Below, one piece after another: positions 1-6,712 of a stretch of DNA of 10,430 nt (position 1 is the stretch's first letter; every line of letters begins with the position of its first letter). The notes beneath the pieces are model-generated. The model did not search any database. It saw only the letters and a program-made list of their open reading frames with translations, and was not told the origin of the DNA. The stretch spans positions 1 to 10,430 of the forward strand of contig JADGOD010000210.1 in NCBI GenBank assembly GCA_017883125.1, given 5' to 3'. A program made the position numbers and the translations under genes. Origin of the DNA: Acidimicrobiales bacterium (GTDB lineage: Bacteria > Actinomycetota > Acidimicrobiia > Acidimicrobiales > RAAP-2).

Positions 1-21
1 GGGTTCTCAGAATGCCATAAG

Positions 22-57
22 CCGACGGGTGTGCCTCGGTTGTCACACGGCCGTCGG
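22..57 (-). terminator. Imperfect hairpin overlapping the end of the diguanylate cyclase gene
   Basis: Bases 22-33 pair with 44-48 plus 51-57, giving a 12-bp stem with a 2-nt GG bulge (49-50) and a 10-nt loop (34-43). The stem spans the TGA stop of the diguanylate cyclase (43-45). No U-tract follows on the minus strand, so this is not a classical intrinsic terminator. It could be a U-less terminator or a 3'-end stabilising structure. That it folds is seen in the sequence; its role is inferred. Confidence 0.35.
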
Positions 58-1332
58 ACCCGTGTCGCCGCCAGCCTGAGCGAACAGTGTCACACCCCGT
101 CGACCCGTTCGTTTCGATTCGTACATCGCGCTGTCTGCCCGTGCGATGAGCGTGCCAGCGTCGAGCGCTTCGGTCGTCCAGGCAACGCCGACACTCACCC
201 GCAACTTGACCGTGCCGGGACCGACGTTGACCGTGGCCGTCATTGCGGCAGCGATGCGCTTGGCGATCCTCAATGCCTGAGCCGAGCTCTCGACCCCCGG
301 ACAGATCACCAAGAACTCGTCACCGCCGAAACGGCCGATGTGGTCGCGGTCCCGCACGGCGGTGCGGAGATGGTCTGCGGCAGCGACCAGAAGTCGATCG
401 CCAGCCGCATGACCGAGTTGGTCGTTCACTGACTTGAATTGATCGAGGTCGATAAAGACGACGGCGTTCCCCTCGTCGGCTACCTGGGGCAAGGCGATCG
501 TCCGAACGAGAAGGTCGAGCGTTGCAGCCCGGTTCAAGCATGACGTGAGCTCGTCGACCGACGCCCTCACCTCGAGCTCTTGGCGAAGCTGAGCACTGTC
601 GGTCACGTCGTTGAGACATCCGACGGCGCCACTCACGACACCGGTGCCATCAGTGAGCGCCCGCAGACTCAGGAGACACACCCGCTCCGCGTCGAGAACG
701 AGCGACGGATCTGTGGCCGGGTGAGAAAGTCGAATCTCGATGTCGTCGACCGGCTGATCGGCAAGCACTGCGGCGAGCGCTGCATCCAAGAGCGGCCGAT
801 CGTTGGCGGCAACGGTTGACATCTGGGCTCCGATGGTGGGCATCGGAGGCACGCCCACGATCGCGTGCAGGCGATCGTTGGTGAACGTGACATGGCCCAC
901 CAGGTCGACCTGGAACACGCCAACGGGCAACGCATCCGACAGCCGACTCAACAGTTGCTCGCGAGCTCGCAACTCCTCCTCAACGCCGGCCTTCTCCGCC
1001 GTCGTTTGCGTCATCGAGGTGAGCACGATCGGGCTGTCCGACTCCTCGAGACGGTTCACGGTCTCGACCCACATCCACGACCCGCTGGCGGTCCGGTACC
1101 GGCCCCGCCAGAGGTTGGTCAGGCCCGGCGACGTGATCATCTTCATCCACGCGGCGATCGCGCTCGGCTGATCCTCGGTGTGGATGAACCTGGTCGAAGG
1201 GGAACCGATCATCTGTTCAGGCCGCCAACCGAGCAAGTCGACGATGCCTTCGTCCACCGACATGATCACGGCCGTGGCATTACGTGCCATGTGAACCGTA
1301 GGACCTGTCGGGACTTCTGGAATATTTTCCAC
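43..1332 (-). CDS. PAS-PAS-GGDEF diguanylate cyclase
   Basis: Predicted to make cyclic di-GMP from two GTP in the cytoplasm under control of two sensory domains; no membrane segment or signal peptide is visible. Residues ~15-110 look like a PAS fold (VDLLGWRPEQMIG, then HTEDQ and WMWVETVNRL), and ~125-247 like a second PAS ending in the usual DVTD linker. The GGDEF domain (~250-415) starts at SVDELTSCLNR, has FIDLDQFKSVNDQLGH (293-308, metal-binding D295) and GRFGGDEF (active site GGDEF 336-340). RDRD (327-330) lies five residues before GGDEF and fits the RxxD inhibitory I-site, so product inhibition is likely. No EAL or HD-GYP domain is present. The start is GTG at 1332 without a good Shine-Dalgarno; ATG at 1290 (M15) is an alternative. 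The stimulus is unknown, and the link to the complex I-like operon is only proximity. Confidence 0.9.
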   Translation of the reverse strand: MENIPEVPTGPTVHMARNATAVIMSVDEGIVDLLGWRPEQMIGSPSTRFIHTEDQPSAIAAWMKMITSPGLTNLWRGRYRTASGSWMWVETVNRLEESDSPIVLTSMTQTTAEKAGVEEELRAREQLLSRLSDALPVGVFQVDLVGHVTFTNDRLHAIVGVPPMPTIGAQMSTVAANDRPLLDAALAAVLADQPVDDIEIRLSHPATDPSLVLDAERVCLLSLRALTDGTGVVSGAVGCLNDVTDSAQLRQELEVRASVDELTSCLNRAATLDLLVRTIALPQVADEGNAVVFIDLDQFKSVNDQLGHAAGDRLLVAAADHLRTAVRDRDHIGRFGGDEFLVICPGVESSAQALRIAKRIAAAMTATVNVGPGTVKLRVSVGVAWTTEALDAGTLIARADSAMYESKRTGRRGVTLFAQAGGDTGPTAV

Positions 1333-1365
1333 TCAGGAGACTCTAAGCCCACTAAGACCGATCGT

Positions 1366-1398
1366 TCACGAGAAGTCCGAGACGCCGGCTGAACTCAT
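1366..1398 (-). CDS. Possible 10-aa leader peptide upstream of the diguanylate cyclase
   Basis: An ATG at 1398 follows a strong Shine-Dalgarno-like AGGGGAG (1410-1404) at 5-nt spacing and reads MSSAGVSDFS before a TGA at 1368-1366. It lies 33 nt upstream of the diguanylate cyclase GTG and in the same frame, separated by that TGA and a second TGA directly before the GTG. The cyclase start has no such ribosome site, so this is the best ribosome-binding signal in the spacer. It may be a translated upstream ORF controlling the cyclase, a leftover of a longer N-terminus broken by stops, or chance. Confidence 0.25.
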   Translation of the reverse strand: MSSAGVSDFS

Positions 1399-1403
1399 GG
1401 CGA

Positions 1404-1424
1404 CTCCCCTGTGATTGAGGGGAG
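1404..1424 (-). promoter_or_regulatory. Hairpin that can hide a ribosome-binding site
   Basis: A perfect 7-bp inverted repeat (CTCCCCT / AGGGGAG, arms 1418-1424 and 1404-1410, 7-nt loop) lies in the leader of the diguanylate cyclase. On the minus-strand transcript its 3' arm is the AGGGGAG that would serve the 10-aa ORF starting at 1398, so folding would block ribosome access. No U-run follows. The pairing is seen; a translational switch is inference. I did not recognise a known c-di-GMP riboswitch. Confidence 0.35.
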
Positions 1425-1455
1425 ATAGACCTAGCTGGATCGGACAGCGCCTCCA

Positions 1456-1496
1456 CGTGGCTGTCAGCCTCCGCGGTTGACCGCGGAGATGCCACG
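1456..1496. other. Nested inverted repeat in the ArsR-cyclase spacer
   Basis: CTCCGCGG (1469-1476) and CCGCGGAG (1481-1488) form a perfect 8-bp stem with a TTGA loop. Around it CGTGGC (1456-1461) can pair with GCCACG (1491-1496). The structure sits in the 336-bp spacer between the ArsR stop (1669) and the cyclase start (1332). It has no T-tract on either strand. It could stop transcription arriving from the ArsR gene, be part of a small RNA, or be a protein-binding site. Confidence 0.35.
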
Positions 1497-1560
1497 AGCA
1501 TCGAGAAGAGGCCAGATGAGAGCCACCTACAAGCCGACGGCTACCCGGCGACCGCTGGGT

Positions 1561-1600
1561 ATTTCCGGACGCTATTGGACGTGCTCGGACGTTTCCAGGC
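1561..1600. repeat. 10-bp periodic GGAC array (left copy)
   Basis: Four successive decamers end in GGAC, GGAC, GGAC and AGGC (GGAC at 1567-1570, 1577-1580, 1587-1590; AGGC at 1597-1600). A matching array occurs in the same orientation at 10011-10050; over 1561-1606 versus 10011-10056 I count 30 of 46 identical bases without gaps. A helical-turn period suggests repeated binding of one protein on one DNA face, as in recombinase or transposase end sites or multi-operator promoters. No recombinase gene is nearby. Confidence 0.5.
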
Positions 1601-1668
1601 CGCATGACACGCAGGGGGCCCGACCGCCATCGAGCCATCCGCTGCGGGCAGTCCCAGCACCGCGATTC

Positions 1669-2010
1669 TCAATCTCCCTCGAGATCCTCGAGGACCTGGC
1701 GGGTGCGTCCCAAATTGGCCTTCAAGACGGTCTTCGCTGCAGCGAAGATCCCACCTACCGAAGGGTCGGTCAAGCGATACGTCACTGCATTGCCTGATCG
1801 GCGGGATTCCACGAGACCAACGCGCTTCAAGACCGCAAGGTGTTGTGAAAGCGACGATGGCTCCAGCTCCATCTGGACCAAGAGGTCACTCACGGAACGG
1901 TCACTCTCCACGAGTAGCTCCATGATCCTGATCCTCGCTGGATGGCCGAGAGAGCGAAAGATCTCCGCCGTGGCTTCATAGACCGACGGTTCTCGCCGTG
2001 AGAATGGCAC
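1669..2010 (-). CDS. ArsR/SmtB-family winged-helix regulator (downstream paralogue)
   Basis: A 113-aa DNA-binding repressor-type protein, expected to act as a dimer. The fold is clear: an N-terminal helix leading to LGHPARIRIMELL (21-33), a helix-turn-helix with recognition helix PSSLSQHLAVLKRVGLV (51-67), a wing (SRRSGNAVTYRLTD, 69-82) and a C-terminal dimer helix (~86-112). It contains no cysteine, so the classical thiolate metal sites of ArsR and CadC are absent. It is visibly related to the ArsR protein at 9321-9686 (shared HPARIR, SLSQ/HLSQ and the terminal LEDLE/LQELE). It starts with GTG at 2010 without a clear ribosome site and lies 136 bp downstream of the large-subunit gene on the same strand, with its own candidate operator. 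It probably controls itself and perhaps the neighbouring complex genes; the ligand is unknown. Confidence 0.88.
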   Translation of the reverse strand: MPFSRREPSVYEATAEIFRSLGHPARIRIMELLVESDRSVSDLLVQMELEPSSLSQHLAVLKRVGLVESRRSGNAVTYRLTDPSVGGIFAAAKTVLKANLGRTRQVLEDLEGD

Positions 2011-2024
2011 GCGCTGATTCTAGC

Positions 2025-2036
2025 GATGAATTCATC
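2025..2036. promoter_or_regulatory. 12-bp palindrome upstream of the downstream ArsR gene (candidate operator)
   Basis: GATGAATTCATC is a perfect palindrome 14 nt upstream of the GTG start of the ArsR gene at 2010. Short palindromes near the start are typical places for ArsR-family autoregulation. The overlapping 11-mer GAATTCATCAA (2028-2038) has a 10/11 match, GAATGCATCAA, at 9768-9778 upstream of the other ArsR gene. Binding is inferred. Confidence 0.4.
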
Positions 2037-2146
2037 AAGTAAGCAATCCATTGGATCGCCGGTTCCTTGATTCCAGCGGAGGCTCGATTGCCTTCGGGAT
2101 CGAACGGCGATGACCTCACACGGAGGATCTGGTCCCCTCGTTCTTC

Positions 2147-3622
2147 TTAGAGGTCGTTGCCTGCGTAGGAGAGGTTGAAGCTCTTGTTCGCCAACGGGAA
2201 ATCCGGGACGATCGTGTCTGCCAACGAAACGGCGAGTGCTGGCCAGTTGAAGAATGAGGGATCCGCGACCTTGCACCGAGAGATCGAGTCACCATTGGCC
2301 ACCTCAACTCGATGCACGATCGTCCCTCGCCACCCCTCGACGATCCCAACGCCACTCCCGCCGTCGCCGACCTCCACGCGTCGTCGGTCACCGAGGTTGT
2401 CGTTCTGAACCAGTTCTCGGAGGATCCTCATTGAGATACGAGCCTCTCTCACCCTGACGTTGAACCGCGCCATCACGTCACCGGTGGTCTCGGTGATGGT
2501 TTCGAACGACGTTCCGAGATCGACGAAGGGATGAATGGCCCGGGCGTCAACGCGTGACCCTGATGCCCTCGCGACCACGCCGAGCGTGCCAATGTCGACC
2601 GCCTCCTCGGCGCCCAGGGTGGCGGTACCCTCGAATCGATCAACCACGACGCTGTTCGACATCGCGAGGTCAACAACCCCTTCGATCGCCTCCTCGATTC
2701 GGACGAGTTCATCGGGGGCGGGGAGCCGAAGCACGGCACCTCCTCCCGGCCAGACAGCCCCTCGCAGGAGCCGATGGCCCGTGATCTCCTCGTTGAGGCG
2801 GAGGAGGGTCTCTCGGATGATCAGCGCCCTCGCTTGAACGAGACCGAAGCCAATGTCGTTGCACAACGCTCCGATGTCTGCCACATGGTTGTAGAGGCGC
2901 TCCATCTCGAGCAGAACTGCTCGAAGGCGGCTGACGTCGTCGGAGACGGGAAGCCCGCAGGCTTCTTCAACCGCCAGGCTGTAGGCGAGCCCGTGGCCGA
3001 CTGCAGTGTCGCCGCTCAACCGTTCGGCGAGTTCAACTCCACCGGCGGCCGATCGGCCTTGGAAGAGCAGCTCCATGCCGCGATGGAGGTACCAGAGCCT
3101 CGCCGTCATCTTGATGATCGTCTCCCCGGCCACAGAGAATCGGAAGTGACCAGGCTCGATCAACCCCGCATGTACTGGTCCGACGGGGATCTCATAGACG
3201 CCGGATCCTGCAACTTCGATGAACGGGAACGGTTCGGTGTCGGTACGCACGGGGGGCATCGGGCCTGCATCTCTGCGCATGGGGTGCCAGGCTTGCGGCC
3301 AATGTTGGTGGACGGCCAGTGGACGGAGGAACGTGTGTCCCTCGGGCACGACGCCGAACAGGTCGTGCATCTCGCGCTCGAAGCGGCTTGCCGGGAACGA
3401 CAGGCTGCTGAGGCTGGGTACGGCAGGCGCCGAGGCGTCGCACAGCACCTCGAGCTCGATTCGGCGGTCCGCCGTGAGTGACGTGAAGACATAGACGACG
3501 CGGACGACGTCACCGTCATCGTGGGGCGCGACGAGAGCGAGGCGATGGCCGCTCTCGAGGAGACCGGCGGCTCGTGCCACGAGCTCGGATTGCTCGACTC
3601 TGAAGGTCTGCCGACTGATCAT
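2147..3622 (-). CDS. hyfG: HycE/HyfG-type (fused NuoC-NuoD) large subunit lacking the Ni-Fe cysteines
   Basis: A 491-aa peripheral subunit of the complex I-like assembly. Residues 1-~110 are the NuoC-like part, with the signature FEREMHDLFGVVPEGH (81-96). From ~130 it is NuoD/[NiFe] large-subunit-like, with GPVHAGLIEPGHFRF (149-163). In a hydrogenase the next motif reads RxCGxC; here it is RLSGDTAVGH (201-210), so both cysteines are replaced (S203, T206). The C-terminal DPCxxC is DPSFFN (454-459; S456, N459). With all four ligands gone a Ni-Fe centre cannot form, which places it with the energy-converting hydrogenase-related (Ehr) proteins. The ending after this motif is long and well formed, with no HycI-type protease site needed. 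Start ATG at 3622 overlaps the preceding stop by 4 nt (ATGA). Length and motifs resemble mycobacterial HycE (Rv0087). A database name of 'formate hydrogenlyase' or 'NADH dehydrogenase' would overstate what is known. Confidence 0.92.
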   Translation of the reverse strand: MISRQTFRVEQSELVARAAGLLESGHRLALVAPHDDGDVVRVVYVFTSLTADRRIELEVLCDASAPAVPSLSSLSFPASRFEREMHDLFGVVPEGHTFLRPLAVHQHWPQAWHPMRRDAGPMPPVRTDTEPFPFIEVAGSGVYEIPVGPVHAGLIEPGHFRFSVAGETIIKMTARLWYLHRGMELLFQGRSAAGGVELAERLSGDTAVGHGLAYSLAVEEACGLPVSDDVSRLRAVLLEMERLYNHVADIGALCNDIGFGLVQARALIIRETLLRLNEEITGHRLLRGAVWPGGGAVLRLPAPDELVRIEEAIEGVVDLAMSNSVVVDRFEGTATLGAEEAVDIGTLGVVARASGSRVDARAIHPFVDLGTSFETITETTGDVMARFNVRVREARISMRILRELVQNDNLGDRRRVEVGDGGSGVGIVEGWRGTIVHRVEVANGDSISRCKVADPSFFNWPALAVSLADTIVPDFPLANKSFNLSYAGNDL

Positions 3623-5094
3623 CGCGCCACCACATGGGCTGCAGCGTGAAGGAGCGATTGCAGGGGCCAGGCAATGACTCCGAGGAGGCCGCAGACGGCC
3701 AACGCGATCACCAGTGGTACCGTGACCGAACGCGGAGTGGTCTCCTGGACGGCATCGACAGCGGGCTCGCCGAGCAGAAGCCGTCGGCCCTGTGAGGCGA
3801 TCGCAGCGAAGATCACCACGAGGCAAATGAACGTGACGGCAACGACCCAACCCATTCCCACATCAACCTCGGCGCGGAACATCGAGAACTCGCTCGCGAA
3901 GAGGACAAAGGGAGGGAATCCGACAAGCGCCACGAGACCGACGGCCATGATCGCCCCAAGCGCTGGGCGTCTGCTCAGCAGCGCCGGGACCTTGGCGATC
4001 TCGCTCGTCCCCTCAGACTGGTGCAGCTCACCGGACGCCAAGAAGAGCACGGCCTTGGTGATGCCGTGTCCCAGGACGTGGAGAAGGACCGCGGCGATCG
4101 CCAGCGCGCTTCCCGCTGCTGCACCAAGGGCGAGCAGTCCCATGTGCTCGATGCTCGAGTAGGCGAGCAACCGCTTGTAGTCACGCTGCCCGAGCAGCAA
4201 CGACGCAGCGACGACGAGGGAGGTGATCCCGACCACCACCAGGAGCGTTCGAGGAAACGCTGGGCCCAGGGCCGCGTCGGCGATGGCCTTGAACCGGAGC
4301 AGCGCGTAGAAGGCGACACTGAGCAGCACGCCTGACATGAGGGCGGAGACGGGTGCCGGTGCCTGGCTGTGAGCATCGGGAAGCCAGCTGTGCATGGGGG
4401 CGAGCCCGACCTTGGTGCCGTATCCCAGCACGATCAGTGCCATCGCGAGCCGGAGCACGTCCGGGTTCAGCCGGTGTGCCACCGACATGAGCGACGTCCA
4501 GTCGAGGGTGTTGACCCCGTGCGCGACCACAGGACCTCCACCGGGGTGGATGGCTGCGAAGTACACGAGCACGGTCCCGAGAAACGCTAGAGCGATCCCC
4601 ACCGAGCACAACACGACGTACTTCCACGACGCCTCGAGGGCCTTGCTTGTTCCTCGGTGACCGACGAGGAACGTCGTCGCAATCGTCGTCGCCTCAACAG
4701 CGACCCAGAGCACGCCGAGGTTGGCGGCGAGGACCGCCCCGAGCATGCACGTGACGAATGCCTGGACGAGAACGATGTAGAGAGTCGCGCGCTTTGGCGT
4801 GCAGGCCCCCCGTGCTATTTCGACGCGAAGGTACCGAACCGATTGGAGCGCGGCGGCCAGAGCAACCGTCCCGATCACGAGCACCATGAACGCACTCAAC
4901 GCATCAGCACGAAGCGTTCCGTGAAGCGCGTTCATCGGTCCGCGCGAGGTGGTTCGGATCGCAAGGCCGATGCCGAGGGCGAGCACGATGGCGTCTGACA
5001 CGGCGGCCATCCACCCGACGAGTGGACGCCATGGAACGACCAACGCGATGAGACCCGTAGCGAGGGGAATCACGAGGATCGAGACGAGCAGCAT
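3619..5094 (-). CDS. hyfF: HyfF-type antiporter-like membrane subunit
   Basis: A 491-aa polytopic membrane protein of the proton-translocating NuoL/M/N-MrpA/D family, forming part of the ion-pumping arm. It shows many hydrophobic segments and the family landmarks: E134 in WVAVEATTIATTFLV (helix ~5), K228 in GTKVGLAPMHSWLPDAH (226-242) followed by APVSALMSG, K307 in YKRLLAYSSIEHMG, and H339, H343 and K347 in LLHVLGHGITKAVLFL. In the late membrane helix where many antiporter-like subunits carry lysine it has E402 (ASEFSMF). It lacks the long lateral C-terminal helix, ending soon after ~480. ATG at 5094 overlaps the upstream TGA by one base (TGATG). Its length fits mycobacterial HycQ (Rv0086). 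Whether it moves H+ or Na+ cannot be told here. Confidence 0.9.
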   Translation of the reverse strand: MLLVSILVIPLATGLIALVVPWRPLVGWMAAVSDAIVLALGIGLAIRTTSRGPMNALHGTLRADALSAFMVLVIGTVALAAALQSVRYLRVEIARGACTPKRATLYIVLVQAFVTCMLGAVLAANLGVLWVAVEATTIATTFLVGHRGTSKALEASWKYVVLCSVGIALAFLGTVLVYFAAIHPGGGPVVAHGVNTLDWTSLMSVAHRLNPDVLRLAMALIVLGYGTKVGLAPMHSWLPDAHSQAPAPVSALMSGVLLSVAFYALLRFKAIADAALGPAFPRTLLVVVGITSLVVAASLLLGQRDYKRLLAYSSIEHMGLLALGAAAGSALAIAAVLLHVLGHGITKAVLFLASGELHQSEGTSEIAKVPALLSRRPALGAIMAVGLVALVGFPPFVLFASEFSMFRAEVDVGMGWVVAVTFICLVVIFAAIASQGRRLLLGEPAVDAVQETTPRSVTVPLVIALAVCGLLGVIAWPLQSLLHAAAHVVAR

Positions 5095-5747
5095 CAGTCG
5101 TGAAGCTCCTTCAACTGGTCCAAGTCGAAGGTCCCCAACCGGCTTCGGAGGTTCACGACGAGGACCTGGAGCACGACGACAACCAAGAGGACGTCGAGCG
5201 CCGATCCGAGCTCGACGATGAGGGGCACACCTGAGGTGACCAGGAACGTGACGAGTGCGATCCCATTGTCGATGAGCAAGAGCCCGACGATCTGGGACAC
5301 TGCTCGTCGACGCGAGACGAGCAGGAAGTAGCCAACGAGGATGGTCGCCACGCCGAGGGGGACCAGGCGAGTCGCGACGCTTGGCGAGAGCGCCGTGATC
5401 TTGGCGCTCACGACGAATGACAGCACGATGAGCACGGCAGCAGCGACGAGCGATGCGGTGACGTTCACGAGGGGGGCTGTCTCACGGATCTTTGGATCTC
5501 GTCGGACGACTCGCCAGACCAGGAGCGGGACGACGAACCCCTTCACGATGAGAACCAGAAATGCGGTGACCCCTAGTCCGACATCGTGCTGGTGGAGAGC
5601 CAAGGTTCCGGCGACAACGCCTAGCGCAACACCTTGGACAGCAAGGACGGGGACGGCGGCCCGAAGGTCGCGCCGCCACAACATCGCCACGGCAGCCAAC
5701 AGCACGATGCCGGACGCCAATCGGAGCGCTGCTGCGTAGCCGATCAT
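5094..5747 (-). CDS. hyfE: HyfE-type (NuoK-like) small membrane subunit
   Basis: A 217-aa membrane protein with about six or seven hydrophobic helices and short charged loops, matching HyfE/HycP (Rv0085 is of similar length). The C-terminal half carries the recognisable block LLLIDNGIALV (157-167) then PLIVELGSALDVLL (175-188); the acidic residues D160 and E179 sit in helices where NuoK-type subunits use buried carboxylates for proton transfer. I recall glutamate as the usual residue at the D160 position in HyfE proteins. The short tail (LDQLKELHD) is cytoplasmic. The start ATG at 5747 overlaps the HyfC stop by 4 nt (ATGA); an open frame runs further upstream to 5948 but that part is low-complexity Arg/Gly/Pro and antisense-like in composition to the HyfC frame, so it is not used. 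Expected role: a link between the NuoH-like subunit and the antiporter-like subunits. Confidence 0.88.
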   Translation of the reverse strand: MIGYAAALRLASGIVLLAAVAMLWRRDLRAAVPVLAVQGVALGVVAGTLALHQHDVGLGVTAFLVLIVKGFVVPLLVWRVVRRDPKIRETAPLVNVTASLVAAAVLIVLSFVVSAKITALSPSVATRLVPLGVATILVGYFLLVSRRRAVSQIVGLLLIDNGIALVTFLVTSGVPLIVELGSALDVLLVVVVLQVLVVNLRSRLGTFDLDQLKELHD

Positions 5748-6712
5748 GTGGTCACCAGTCCGGCGACGATGGCGAGCATGGCGAGGACGAAGGCTCCCGC
5801 GAGAAGCTCCGGTACCTGGAAGAGTCGCAGCTTCGCAGATCGCACTTCGAAGAGGGAGATCAGGACGCCGAGCATCGCCACCTTCGCGATGAGGACAGCC
5901 AGGCCGAGCGGAATCGCCAGGCCGCCAGTCTGCTCGGCGACTCCCCAAGGAATGAAGAGATTCACCGTGAGCGCCAAGAGCAGGCCGAGGCGCATGGACT
6001 CACCGAGCGAGACGAGGCCGAGCTCTGGACCGGCGTACTCGAGCGTCATCGCCTCGTGAATCATGGTCAGTTCCAAGTGGGTTGACGGGTTATCCACCGG
6101 AATCCGCCCAGTCTCAGCGACGACCACGATGATCAGAGCACCGAGCGAAAGGAGGCGTTGTGGACTTGCCGACCACCCTGGGTGGTTGAGCGTGTCGGCC
6201 ACGATCGCCGGGACATTGGAGGTTCCTGACTGAATTGACATGGCCACGACTGCGAGCAGCAGCGCTGGCTCGGCGAGGGCACCAATCGTCATGGCACGGC
6301 TGGATCCCATCCCACCGAACGCCGTGCCCGCGTCAAGTCCCGCGAGAGCCAGCGCAACCGATCCCGCGAGCAAGAGGTAGACGATGACAAGGATGTCCGC
6401 GCTCGTAGCGAGGGCGGGCCTCGTCGTCACCAAAGGAGCGATAGCGCCGGCAACGGCGGCGGTGCTGACGAAGACGAATGGGACGACGATCAGGACCGCA
6501 CTCGAGTGTTCGGCGTGAATGCGTTCCTTCCTCATTTGCTTTCGCAGGTCGAGGAGCGGCTGGTGAATCGGCGCGCCTACCCGACCTTCAACTCGCGCCC
6601 GGACCTTGGCCATCAAGCCCAGCAGCAGCGGACCTCCGATCACGATCGCGGCGACCTGCAGGAGCGACGCAACCACGCCCATGGCGGTGATCGAGGTATC
6701 GGCGGCGCCCAT
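5744..6712 (-). CDS. hyfC: HyfC/HycD-type (NuoH-like) membrane subunit
   Basis: A 322-aa membrane protein that anchors the peripheral iron-sulfur and large subunits to the membrane arm. Landmarks: a cytoplasmic loop KVRARVEGRVGAPIHQP (36-52) equivalent to the NuoH loop that touches the NuoB/NuoD subunits, and AETGRIPVDNPSTHLELTMI (199-218) followed by HEAMTLEYAGPELG, a carboxylate-rich stretch (E200, E214, E220, E226) that in NuoH/HycD relatives lines the route between the peripheral and membrane parts. About eight hydrophobic helices are visible. ATG at 6712 shares one base with the HyfB stop (GTGATG); the GTG at 6715 is an equally close alternative. The open frame extends to 6814, but those extra residues are Arg/Pro-rich and overlap HyfB. 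The length agrees with mycobacterial HycD (Rv0084). Confidence 0.92.
   Translation of the reverse strand: MGAADTSITAMGVVASLLQVAAIVIGGPLLLGLMAKVRARVEGRVGAPIHQPLLDLRKQMRKERIHAEHSSAVLIVVPFVFVSTAAVAGAIAPLVTTRPALATSADILVIVYLLLAGSVALALAGLDAGTAFGGMGSSRAMTIGALAEPALLLAVVAMSIQSGTSNVPAIVADTLNHPGWSASPQRLLSLGALIIVVVAETGRIPVDNPSTHLELTMIHEAMTLEYAGPELGLVSLGESMRLGLLLALTVNLFIPWGVAEQTGGLAIPLGLAVLIAKVAMLGVLISLFEVRSAKLRLFQVPELLAGAFVLAMLAIVAGLVTT

Noticed and set aside
1366..1638. 90-codon minus-strand frame in the ArsR-cyclase spacer
   Set aside because: Basic, low-complexity composition and no family resemblance; only its last ten codons, behind a good ribosome site, were kept as a possible leader peptide.
2055..2111. 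Inverted repeat ATCGCCG/CGGCGAT after the large-subunit gene as a terminator
   Set aside because: The arms are only 7 bp and enclose over 40 nt, with no T-run, so a terminator is not supported.
2774..3481. Long plus-strand open frame (235 codons) opposite the large-subunit gene
   Set aside because: It is antisense to a gene with clear family motifs, has no ribosome site or recognisable domain, and reflects G+C-rich codon bias.
3623..3850. N-terminal extension of the large-subunit frame up to 3850
   Set aside because: The extra residues lie wholly inside the HyfF gene, are Arg/Gly/Ala-rich and unlike NuoC; the ATG at 3622 with a 4-nt overlap fits operon style and family length.
5748..5948. 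Upstream extension of the HyfE frame
   Set aside because: It overlaps HyfC and has Arg/Pro/Gly-rich composition; the membrane protein begins cleanly at MIGYAAALRL (5747).
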